Shown here one piece after another: positions 1-5,416 of a DNA stretch of 5,716 bases. Numbering within the stretch: the stretch's first letter is position 1; every line of letters starts with the position of its first letter. The stretch lies in NCBI GenBank assembly GCA_964465145.1, contig CAYXJR010000152.1:1-5716 (forward strand), read 5' to 3'. The notes beneath the pieces were generated by a model, which saw only the letters and a program-made list of their open reading frames with translations, was not told the origin of the DNA and did not search any database. Position numbers and translations under genes: made by a program. This DNA is from JAUVKA01 sp964465145. Lineage in GTDB: Bacteria > Bacteroidota > Bacteroidia > Bacteroidales > UBA12481.

Positions 1-79
1 TATCAACAACTCAAAAAAACAGCTTTTGATTATTTTCAAGTATTGATAACGCCTTTTATCAAAAGCTTTTGATAAGAGA
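1..79. repeat. Palindromic AT-rich junction next to the IS66 fragment
   Basis: Positions 56-75 form a perfect 20-bp palindrome whose half-site is TTATCAAAAG, centred on AAGCTT. The 10-mer AGCTTTTGAT occurs at 21-30 and again inside the palindrome at 64-73. GATAA at 45-49 can also pair with TTATC at 56-60. Recognisable IS66 protein sequence begins right after the palindrome, at about 77-80, and the transposase frame meets a TAA stop at 47-49. I read this as the broken edge of the insertion sequence. Whether the palindrome belongs to another element, a recombination site or chance AT-rich sequence is not known. Confidence 0.45.
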
Positions 80-616
80 CGTTATTTTGAAAAGGCCAAG
101 GATTATGACCGGAAGAAGGCAAGCTATGTGCTGGTGGAAATACAAAAACTGTACAAAATAGAGCGTTTTGCCAGAAACATGCGGCTTACTGCTGCTGAGC
201 GCAAAGAATTACGACTGGATCACGCCTTGCCCATACTCAATGATCTGGGCAAGTGGATGGCTGCAGAGTCTAAGAAAACCTTGCCCAAGAGTCCGTTTGG
301 AGAAGCCTTGAACTACACCATCCCAAGGTGGGACAACTTGCTGGCCTACCTCTACGATGGACACCTTGAAATTGATAACAACCTGGTGGAAAACGCCATT
401 AGACCCAATGCTCTAGGGAGAAAAAATTACCTCTTTGCCGGATCCCACGATGCAGCTCAGCGGGCAGCAATGTTCTATTCTTTCTTCGGTACTTGCCGCA
501 GGCATAAAATCAACCCATATGAGTGGCTCAAAGATGTTCTGGACAGAATCCCGGAACACAAAGTCAATAAGCTCGATCAACTGCTTCCGCAGAACTGGAT
601 AAAAACGAAAGCATAA
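80..616 (+). pseudogene. IS66-family transposase (TnpC), C-terminal fragment
   Basis: In frame from position 80 the sequence reads RRYFEKAKDYDRKKASYVLV and continues without a stop to the TAA at 614-616. IS66 transposases cut and paste their element with a DDE catalytic core. The fragment holds the end of that core. The segment EIDNNLVENAIRP, followed by LGRKNYLFAGS at roughly 360-470, is the hallmark that contains the catalytic glutamate, and the helical tail (TCRRHKINPYEWLKDVL) ends in LLPQNW as in many Bacteroidetes members. The usual protein is about 500 aa; only about 178 aa remain. The zinc-binding N-terminus and the first catalytic aspartates are missing. In-frame sequence before 80 (open from 50) does not look like IS66 and has no ATG. 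No partner genes (tnpA, tnpB) are in the window, so this copy is presumably inactive. Family assignment is firm; the exact break point is not. Confidence 0.9.
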
Positions 617-660
617 TCCCCCACGTTAAGCAATATTACATAGACCCCCAAGACAAATCA
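617..660 (+). mobile_element. Probable residue of the IS66 right end
   Basis: Between the transposase stop and the neighbouring minus-strand fragment lie about 40 bases with two C-runs (at 618-622 and 645-649). IS66 elements normally have a short tail like this after tnpC, ending in an inverted repeat that finishes CGCTTAC or similar. I cannot see a clean terminal repeat or an 8-bp target duplication, partly because the left end is absent. The element boundary is therefore only approximate. Confidence 0.35.
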
Positions 661-891
661 AGACCTGTTTGGTAGAGGGGATACATTTTGTACGTCAAAC
701 ACAAACTGTTTATCCAAAAAATCTTGAAGCTCTGAATTCAAGTTAATCTCACCTAACAACCTTGTCGTTAAAGCTCGGTTGTTCAGTTTATTCTTTTTGT
801 TGGTAATAGAAAGATTTATACTTAGAAGTACCAGAACAAGTAATGAAATTATTCTAATATCAAGTTTTTTTAAGAACTTTAATGACTTCAT
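658..891 (-). CDS. Short membrane-anchored protein, probably 3'-truncated
   Basis: This is a 77-codon frame with an ATG at 891. The N-terminus is basic (MKSLKFLKK) and is followed by one hydrophobic segment at about residues 13-30 (IRIISLLVLVLLSINLSI). A polar, possibly helical stretch comes next (NRALTTRLLGEINLNSELQDF), and the frame stops abruptly after VSPLPNRS. This resembles the anchor and linker of a single-pass membrane protein whose soluble domain is missing. Redoxin-like proteins found beside propeller lipoproteins in Bacteroidetes can start this way, but no CxxC or other catalytic motif is present, so no function is assigned. The stop lies against the IS66 remnant, so the IS or a deletion next to it probably removed the 3' part. 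The start is 25 nt downstream of the propeller gene's stop, which suggests one former transcription unit. Confidence 0.5.
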   Translation of the reverse strand: MKSLKFLKKLDIRIISLLVLVLLSINLSITNKKNKLNNRALTTRLLGEINLNSELQDFLDKQFVFDVQNVSPLPNRS

Positions 892-916
892 TGAAGATCA
901 TATTTAAATAGTCGAT

Positions 917-1756
917 CTATAAAGCATAAATGTACTTTTCAGTTGATTTAATTTTCCAGTAATTATTCATAATTTCATCAGAATGGAATGAACTCATACT
1001 TTGATCAATCAAAGCGATTGGAAACCTTTGGTTATTTGAGTACCTTGTCTCAGATACCAGCAGACCAGTTGAATCGTATATTCTGACAATAGGGAATAAG
1101 CTATATGCAGCTGCAAATAAATCACCACTTGGTTTTACTGAAATAACCTTACTAAATATTGTTGCTTGAGCTTTTTGAATCTCCTGCTCAACATTTGGGA
1201 AATCTGGACCAAATCCTAAAACCAGCTTTGATTCAGGATTATAGGTTAGGAATTCCTGATTAAAACTATTCATGTTTAAACGATAACCACATATATTATC
1301 CCCGAGTAAAAATGCATGTTGGAGATCCATCAAGCTTCCTGGAATTGGTATCTCTTTTTTGAAAATTACTTGATTGTTTGATATATCAAATTGGACAATC
1401 TTTATTTTTGTATTTGACTGGTAAAGAAGCCCCCCGTTTGGTTGAGCATGAAAATAGGGCACAATCATTACTTCTTCATCAGGCCCCTTTCCACGTCTAA
1501 CAAATTCCCCTAAATACTGCATACTCTTTAGCTCAAAAACTTGGAAGAAAACATCATTTTTCAGATCTAGTGTAACCAAGAGATTGTCTACAATGGCCAT
1601 TCCTCCTACGTGGTACAATAACGGAGGAGTACTAATTTCAATTCTTTCGCATTTAGTTGTAGATGGAAATTCATCGAACTTAATAATATGGTCACTTTCA
1701 TCAATACAAGATGTAAAAAGAAGGATACTCAAAAATATGTTTAAGACGTATTTCAT
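917..1756 (-). CDS. Six-bladed beta-propeller lipoprotein (BF3164-like), C-terminally shortened
   Basis: The 279-aa product starts with a lipoprotein signal peptide: MKYVLNIFLSILLFTSC, with the lipobox cysteine at residue 17. It should be acylated and anchored in the cell envelope. The body is rich in beta strands with propeller-like repeats. At residues 83-94 it carries GEFVRRGKGPDE, matching the G-x-x-G-x-G-P-x-E loop common in Bacteroidetes BF3164/TolB-like six-bladed propellers. The family has no known enzymatic activity and is thought to bind ligands or proteins at the cell surface. The frame ends in TEKYIYAL and a TAG stop. In relatives a similar segment is usually followed by YSG and a final blade of about 60 residues, so the C-terminus appears lost; this is from memory of the family, not an alignment. 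Upstream lies the DUF4249-like gene, 156 nt away. Propeller fold likely; activity unknown; possibly a pseudogene. Confidence 0.7.
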   Translation of the reverse strand: MKYVLNIFLSILLFTSCIDESDHIIKFDEFPSTTKCERIEISTPPLLYHVGGMAIVDNLLVTLDLKNDVFFQVFELKSMQYLGEFVRRGKGPDEEVMIVPYFHAQPNGGLLYQSNTKIKIVQFDISNNQVIFKKEIPIPGSLMDLQHAFLLGDNICGYRLNMNSFNQEFLTYNPESKLVLGFGPDFPNVEQEIQKAQATIFSKVISVKPSGDLFAAAYSLFPIVRIYDSTGLLVSETRYSNNQRFPIALIDQSMSSFHSDEIMNNYWKIKSTEKYIYAL

Positions 1757-1805
1757 TTTTTAAATAATTATGCTTCCGACTAGGGTGCACCTGTTTTCAA
1801 AACAC

Positions 1806-1825
1806 GCAAGGTTTGAGCAAGGTTT
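1806..1825. repeat. Two direct copies of GCAAGGTTT with 11-bp spacing
   Basis: GCAAGGTTT occurs at 1806-1814 and again at 1817-1825, separated by GA, so the copies are spaced 11 bp start to start, about one helical turn. They lie in the 156-bp gap upstream of the propeller lipoprotein, 50-70 bp before its ATG. Such spacing suits a dimeric regulator, but no partner sites or clear promoter are visible, so the role is only suggested. Confidence 0.3.
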
Positions 1826-1860
1826 TGTCCCAGTTAAGTAAATATTACCGGTTTAGAACT

Positions 1861-1878
1861 TCCTGTAATTTGACAGGA
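1861..1878 (-). other. Small hairpin after the DUF4249-like gene
   Basis: TCCTGT (1861-1866) pairs with ACAGGA (1873-1878) around a 6-nt loop. On the minus strand it lies 35 nt after the stop of the upstream lipoprotein gene and is followed by AGTTCTAAACC, not a T-run. It may be a weak terminator or an mRNA-stabilising stem; neither is certain. Confidence 0.25.
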
Positions 1879-1912
1879 TGTGAGGGTTGGAGTTGGCAAT
1901 ACTCAATAATAT

Positions 1913-2878
1913 CTAATAATCAATAAATCTAAGAGTCTTTGTGATCTGACCATGACACAATGAATCGAAAGCTTGGTGGTCCAGACTAAACCCAGTTAAT
2001 GAAATACTTGATTTTGCTGAAAAGATTCCACAACCATTCTTAATATTTGTTAAATCGGTTAATGTAAAATCTGATGGTGGATACGTAAAAAATCTTGAAT
2101 ACTCGTAAAGAAATTCTTCTGAAGTATCAATATGAAAATCAATAGAATCGAAAACTCTATATTTTACTAAAGGGTCATCAGGTATTCGGGAAATTACCTT
2201 ATCCAGGAAATCCCCAAACATAAAGAAGTATTCTTTTTCATAGTTAGAGTGATAGTCGTACTGTAACAAATATTGAAAATTTTTATTCGCAGAACTTTCT
2301 TCATAAACATCTGTATAATGAAAGATCATTGATATAGCACTAATGTACCCTGTGCCTGTAGCCCAATACATTCTATAACTTTTGCTAAAAAAAGCAACCT
2401 CGGTTGAACCTGTCCACAAACCAGGCAAATAGAATATTCCAGGTTTTGAAAGTTTAGTTGATGCATAGATAGTATCACAATATTCAGGATTAATAATAGT
2501 AATCTCAGCAGCTGAGAATGGATTTATATCACAACTGAAACTATACAGGATATTTGGTTCGGTGTAAAATATACCACTTTCTTTAGGTGTAAAGATTGTT
2601 GGTTTTGGATAGTAAACCACTTTCCCACCGATATCATCAAAAAGTTCTACTTTAACATTGAGATTCAAAAAATACATAGAATCCGAAATTTTGGCAATAT
2701 CAAATATATTATTGTCAGAAATAAATGATTTATTTATTCGGATATAATGAATAGTGTCCAAAGGATCTAAAATAGAATAAATAAAGGTTGTTGGTTTTGA
2801 TTCAAATGTAGTATCGAATGTTTGATCGCATCCAACAAAACTATATATCAATATAGAATATAAAATAACTCGCCTCAT
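1913..2878 (-). CDS. DUF4249-like outer-membrane lipoprotein
   Basis: The 321-aa product has a lipoprotein signal peptide, MRRVILYSILIYSFVGC, with the acylated cysteine at residue 17. It is therefore expected in the envelope, probably at the outer membrane. The rest is beta-rich and aromatic-rich. Features that recall DUF4249 and related Bacteroidetes lipoproteins are an early strand region on 'what is obtained and its cost' lines (FIYSILDPLDTIHYIRINKS, about residues 32-51) and a C-terminal NIKNGCGIF motif at about 278-286, like the NIENGxGIF motif near the end of that family. DUF4249 genes often sit beside TonB-dependent receptors, but none is in this window, and the molecular function is unknown. 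The start ATG follows AGGAAG very closely. The gene lies 55 nt downstream of the small secreted-protein gene, with a perfect hairpin in between. Lipoprotein status is secure; the family is probable. Confidence 0.65.
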   Translation of the reverse strand: MRRVILYSILIYSFVGCDQTFDTTFESKPTTFIYSILDPLDTIHYIRINKSFISDNNIFDIAKISDSMYFLNLNVKVELFDDIGGKVVYYPKPTIFTPKESGIFYTEPNILYSFSCDINPFSAAEITIINPEYCDTIYASTKLSKPGIFYLPGLWTGSTEVAFFSKSYRMYWATGTGYISAISMIFHYTDVYEESSANKNFQYLLQYDYHSNYEKEYFFMFGDFLDKVISRIPDDPLVKYRVFDSIDFHIDTSEEFLYEYSRFFTYPPSDFTLTDLTNIKNGCGIFSAKSSISLTGFSLDHQAFDSLCHGQITKTLRFIDY

Positions 2879-2896
2879 CTTCCTGAGTTAGAAACG

Positions 2897-2919
2897 GCAG
2901 GGTGGATCTACCACCCTGC
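2897..2919 (-). terminator. Perfect 9-bp hairpin between two minus-strand genes (attenuator or partial terminator)
   Basis: GCAGGGTGG (2897-2905) pairs perfectly with CCACCCTGC (2911-2919) around a 5-nt loop. On the minus strand it starts 14 nt after the TAG of the small secreted protein and ends 18 nt before the ATG of the DUF4249-like lipoprotein. The downstream bases are CGTTTCTAAC, so the T-run is poor. It could reduce read-through, protect the upstream transcript's 3' end, or affect translation of the lipoprotein. The stem is seen directly; its function is inferred. Confidence 0.6.
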
Positions 2920-2933
2920 ATCTGTATACTTCC

Positions 2934-3353
2934 CTAATCTTCAATTTCATCAATAGTAAATGTAATCGAAAAATAATCAATATATGGATCATCACTAGTT
3001 GAGCTCTGCCCATAAGTCCAGTCTCCATATGCGGATGTCTTGTATCTATAATACACGTATAAACCTTTATAATATCTTGACAACCATATTGCTTGCTCAG
3101 TTGGATAATGAGTTTCTGTCCAATCTCCCGGATCCCAGTAATAAGTGTCATTAAGTGCCAATCCGTAAACCTTATACTCTAAAACTACTCCTGGACCATC
3201 ATTATAAATAAATCCTATTGATGTAACCTCTGGGCCAGGGGTTGGATCAGGCGAGGCCTGAGAGTTATTTATGCAAATTAGCATAATAAAACTGACTGCC
3301 ACTACTAGTGGTATGATAATGAATTTTACCTTTTTATTTTTTGCTGTTTTCAT
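2934..3353 (-). CDS. Small secreted protein of unknown family
   Basis: The 139-aa product begins with a strong N-terminal signal peptide: a basic stretch (MKTAKNKKVK), a hydrophobic core at about residues 11-28, and a plausible signal peptidase I site after SQA at residue 33. The mature protein begins SPDPTPGPEV, a proline-rich linker. About 95 residues rich in Tyr, Trp, Asp and Thr follow (for example NDTYYWDPGDWTETHYP and GLYVYYRYKT), which suggests a small beta-sandwich. It has one Cys (residue 27) inside the signal and none in the mature part, so it is not an obvious lipoprotein and has no disulfides. I do not recognise the family. It is first in a possible operon with the DUF4249-like lipoprotein, where Bacteroidetes often place a small exported partner. 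Codons and length look genuine; other frames here are shadows. Confidence 0.7.
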   Translation of the reverse strand: MKTAKNKKVKFIIIPLVVAVSFIMLICINNSQASPDPTPGPEVTSIGFIYNDGPGVVLEYKVYGLALNDTYYWDPGDWTETHYPTEQAIWLSRYYKGLYVYYRYKTSAYGDWTYGQSSTSDDPYIDYFSITFTIDEIED

Positions 3354-3426
3354 TATATTTCATTTGTTGAATTATTGCCCTCGGTAAGTTATTATTCAGC
3401 CGGGGTCAAATTGAGGGTTTAATTTG

Positions 3427-3463
3427 GTGGCCTTTTGCCACATATATGACTTAGCAGGTCATA
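3427..3463. repeat. Two adjacent small hairpins
   Basis: GTGGC (3427-3431) pairs with GCCAC (3437-3441), and TATGAC (3445-3450) pairs with GTCATA (3458-3463). The two stems are only 3 nt apart, upstream of the small secreted-protein gene. They would lie in its 5' leader if transcription starts further up. Confidence 0.4.
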
Positions 3464-3566
3464 ATATCAGCCAGAATCTCAAGTGACTCTCAAAAATATG
3501 CATAGATTCCGGCTCAAACTAAGGAATTTGGTTTTCCTAATCATCCTTTGATTTCTTGGATTATTA

Positions 3567-3607
3567 TTTTATGGACAAACAGAAACTTCCATTATTTATC
3601 CATAAAA
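3567..3607. repeat. 9-bp inverted repeat with a 23-nt loop
   Basis: TTTTATGGA at 3567-3575 is the exact reverse complement of TCCATAAAA at 3599-3607. It is AT-rich, so chance is possible, but it is one of several stems in this stretch. Confidence 0.35.
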
Positions 3608-3640
3608 CTTAAATTATTGTTGATACATAAAGTTCAAAAA

Positions 3641-3713
3641 ACAATTCTTCAACTATAATGACGTTTCAGTCATTGAGACCGCATTATTTTCGAATATTTG
3701 TTTTAAGAATTGT
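3641..3713. repeat. Nested hairpin: 9-bp outer arms and a 6-bp inner stem
   Basis: ACAATTCTT (3641-3649) is the exact reverse complement of AAGAATTGT (3705-3713). Inside, AATGAC (3657-3662) pairs with GTCATT (3669-3674) around GTTTCA. The inner stem differs by one base pair from the TATGAC/GTCATA stem at 3445-3463. The 73-bp unit could be a degenerate small mobile element or a structured RNA; no coding sequence explains it. Confidence 0.35.
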
Positions 3714-3973
3714 CTGCGCTTTATTTTAAAACACCAAAATATCCCCTGCATTCCTTGGAAAATAAGGGATGCTGTTGCTTGGATAAAGTTGAAATTCCCG
3801 TAAACAAGAGTGCCAGAATCTATCCTGATAAAAACATCTTATTTCAAAGTATCCAGCCATCTAGATATAATTCCCCTTTAACCCCTAGTGTATTCTCAAC
3901 TGAATAATCTAAATCAAAAAGTGAAGTTTTTTTCAACAATTATTGTAACTACCAGAAAATGAGGGAGAAAAAA

Positions 3974-4001
3974 CGGGTTGCGGGTTGCGGGTTGCGGGTT
4001 G
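3974..4001. repeat. Four perfect tandem copies of CGGGTTG
   Basis: The 7-bp unit CGGGTTG repeats four times without mismatch, then degenerates to TCGGTGA. The GC-rich, strand-biased run stands out from its AT-rich surroundings and ends 12 bp before the REP-like hairpin. Seven-bp G-rich repeats of this sort occur in intergenic DNA of Bacteroidetes, often close to such hairpins. Copy number is probably unstable. Confidence 0.9.
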
Positions 4002-4012
4002 TCGGTGAATAG

Positions 4013-4092
4013 GTAGAGACGCGATACCTCGCATCTCCCAATGCGTACCATGGTCAATTTTCCATCGGAGACTCGAAGTATCGCGTCTCTAC
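4013..4092. repeat. 80-bp REP/MITE-like hairpin with GTAGAGACGCGATAC arms
   Basis: GTAGAGACGCGATAC (4013-4027) is perfectly repeated in reverse complement at 4078-4092. Inside, TCG/CGA (4029-4031 with 4074-4076) and TCTCC/GGAGA (4034-4038 with 4067-4071) extend the stem with small mismatches, and the loop contains the palindrome ACCATGGT (4047-4054). The GTAGAGACGCGAT core resembles dispersed repeats known from Bacteroidetes and cyanobacteria, thought to be moved by REP-associated tyrosine transposases or related enzymes. No such transposase is present here, so this would be a non-autonomous copy. The structure is certain; the family link is from memory. Confidence 0.75.
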
Positions 4093-4169
4093 AACCGAAA
4101 TTGCATTTGGTTATGAGGTTATAAGGTTTTCAAAATTAACCATTAACAATTACCCAATCCCCCGATCTC

Positions 4170-4751
4170 CTACCTCACCACCCTCAGCAATTTCCTGGCG
4201 TGTTTGATGTAGGTTGGGTCTTTGGTGGCAATTAGTTCTTTCAGGTAGGTTTTGCACTGGGGGAGATTTCCTGTTTTGAGCTGAATAAGCGACAGATGCC
4301 AGAGGCTTTCAATCTGAACTGATCCTCCCAGGGGTACCAATTGACTGAATATTTCTTCAGCCTCTTGCCAGTTCTCAGATACCATGGCCTGCTTACCCAG
4401 GCTGATTTTTTCCCTTAAATCTCCAGTTTTGTTTACTGTGTTGTCGGGGTTTTGTGAGTTTTCGATATCGCGATAATTGATTTCACTTATTTCAGCCTCA
4501 AAATGTAATCTGTAGAATTCATTTGGATCAAATGATCTGTAAGGATGAATTACAGAAATCCACAATACCAGGATTGCTGCTATGGTAATTGGAATACTAA
4601 TGACGATAAACCTGCGACGGATCCTCTTCCTCTGATTTACTTTCATTATGGCCTTGATTTTCTCCAGCCTATTCTCCTTTTCCGCCTTCTCCTGGAAAAT
4701 CGTTCTTAGGAGATCCTCCAGCTTTTGATCATCTATATTGATTTTGTTCAT
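4170..4751 (-). CDS. Single-pass membrane protein with TPR-like C-terminus, putative sigma-factor partner
   Basis: The 193-aa product has a charged cytoplasmic head (about residues 1-47, with a coiled-coil-like stretch FQEKAEKENRLEKIKAIMK). A strongly basic stop (RKRIRRR, 41-47) and one transmembrane helix (about 48-67, IVISIPITIAAILVLWISV) follow, leaving a periplasmic part of about 125 aa. Residues 117-190 read like two to three TPR-type helix pairs: AMVSENWQEAEEIFSQLVP, then ESLWHLSLIQLKTGNLPQC, then KTYLKELIATKDPTYIKHAR. It starts 12 nt after the sigma-factor stop, with an AAAGAAAGAA purine run upstream, so the two are almost surely co-transcribed. By position and topology it is a candidate anti-sigma or envelope sensor. 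It has no recognisable zinc-binding anti-sigma (ZAS) motif, so that role is inference. No terminator is evident right after its TAG. Confidence 0.7.
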   Translation of the reverse strand: MNKINIDDQKLEDLLRTIFQEKAEKENRLEKIKAIMKVNQRKRIRRRFIVISIPITIAAILVLWISVIHPYRSFDPNEFYRLHFEAEISEINYRDIENSQNPDNTVNKTGDLREKISLGKQAMVSENWQEAEEIFSQLVPLGGSVQIESLWHLSLIQLKTGNLPQCKTYLKELIATKDPTYIKHARKLLRVVR

Positions 4752-4763
4752 GAGTTCTTTCTT

Positions 4764-5323
4764 TTACTTTTTGAGCTTTTCGGCTAACCATGGATCAGAC
4801 TTTTCAATTAAGTCCATCAATTTTTCAATACATTGTTGTTTACGGGAGTATACCGTATCTGAGTTCTTGTAGCCTAATCTTTGTGCTATTTCTGAGATGT
4901 TATCTGAAACATAGAACTCTTCCAGGAGGTTTCTGCAAGACTCTGGCAGCTGTGCAATAAAAATCCAGGTTCTTTCCTTCAAAATATCCTTCTCGTCATC
5001 AGGTGAGTCTGGATGACAAAAACTATCCATTTGCTGACTGTCAAAAGGTATTTCTTTTCCGGTTTTTTTGTACTCCTGGCATACAATATTTTTAGCTATC
5101 CCATACAAGTATGCCAGCGGAGGACAGTTAATATTTTCTGGTATGTTTTGGAATGTTAATTCGTTTATTACCCTTGCTGATAGTTCCTTGGAATCCAGTT
5201 TGCTTCCCTTGAATTGACGTAATAGATTGTCTGACAACCTATTAAGGGGGGGGTGATCAAAGATATGGCTTTTTCGTCCATTTCCTTGATCCCATAGAGG
5301 AATTCTGGATTATTGATGTCCAA
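4764..5323 (-). CDS. ECF-type RNA polymerase sigma factor, frame interrupted at a C8 tract
   Basis: From position 5237 down, the frame encodes 157 aa with the C-terminal part of sigma region 2 (PPLAYLYGIAKNIVCQEYKK, about residues 39-58) and a clear region 4 (about 92-145: LPESCRNLLEEFYV, then the helix-turn-helix NISEIAQRLGYKNSDTVYSR). It would direct RNA polymerase to special promoters. That frame begins only at a TTG (5235-5237), which would remove the start of region 2. Upstream, in a different frame, 5323-5256 reads LDINNPEFLYGIKEMDEKAI and SLIT, a typical ECF N-terminus. The frames meet at eight Cs on the coding strand (5246-5253). Nine, or six, would join them into about 186 aa (TTG at 5323) or 172 aa (ATG at 5281), the normal ECF length. 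Region 2 lacks the usual DxxQ-type residues and looks divergent. As read here, translation from the upstream start ends about 25 codons past the tract. Confidence 0.75.
5246..5253 (-). repeat. C8 homopolymer at the sigma-factor frame break
   Basis: Eight Gs on the plus strand (Cs on the coding strand) sit exactly where the sigma factor's N-terminal frame (ending ISLIT) must join its body (PLNRLSDN). C9 gives ITPPLNRL and C6 gives ITPLNRL; C8 throws the frame off. Tracts of this kind can vary in length by slipped-strand mispairing, and they are also the most frequent place for sequencing length errors. Confidence 0.9.
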
Positions 5324-5393
5324 GTACTTGAATGTAAATTGTGACAGCCTAAGTTAATTAATATTATTGACAAATAATTGTTCATGAGAGAAA

Positions 5394-5411
5394 AGCCCGG
5401 TTTCCCGGGCT
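5394..5411 (-). terminator. Rho-independent terminator after the short peptide gene
   Basis: On the minus strand AGCCCGG pairs with CCGGGCT (plus-strand 5405-5411 and 5394-5400), a 7-bp GC-rich stem with a GAAA tetraloop, followed directly by TTTTCTCTC. It begins 5 nt after the peptide's TGA. This is a textbook intrinsic terminator. It makes the peptide gene a separate short transcript, with only read-through or a second promoter feeding the sigma factor. Confidence 0.85.
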
Positions 5412-5416
5412 GATTC

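Larger units (their letters stand above)
3354..4169. other. Gene-free 816-bp stretch with hairpins and repeats
   Basis: I find no convincing gene here on either strand. The left half (3420-3715) is AT-rich and contains several inverted repeats. The right half contains a 7-bp tandem repeat and an 80-bp REP/MITE-like hairpin. The right edge (about 4105-4160, with ATTAACCATTAACAATTA) is typical low-complexity intergenic sequence. A weak TAnnTTTG-like box lies on the minus strand at 3491-3498, but its possible -33 TTTG (3515-3518) is 16 nt away instead of about 19, so I do not call a promoter for the small secreted-protein gene. Confidence 0.55.

Noticed and set aside
2888..3151. 87-codon minus-strand frame overlapping the small secreted protein
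   Set aside because: It lies almost entirely within the better-supported 139-aa gene in another frame, has no signal or motif, and reads through the intergenic hairpin.
3737..3875. About 44-codon minus-strand ATG frame (MAGYFEIRCF...)
   Set aside because: Short, preceded directly by a stop codon, with no motif and no context.
3710..3907. 65-codon plus-strand frame starting at TTG
   Set aside because: It has a weak start, no ribosome site and no recognisable motif, and its first bases lie inside an inverted repeat. It is the only supposed plus-strand gene in a repeat-filled gap.
3974..4001. CRISPR-like array
   Set aside because: The repeat unit is 7 bp in direct tandem with no spacers.
5344..5374. 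Possible Bacteroidetes promoter for the sigma gene (TTTG at 5371-5374, then TAGGCTGT after 19 nt, minus strand)
   Set aside because: The -33 box and spacing fit, but the -7 box matches TAnnTTTG at only three of six fixed positions. It is AT-rich sequence, so I do not call it.
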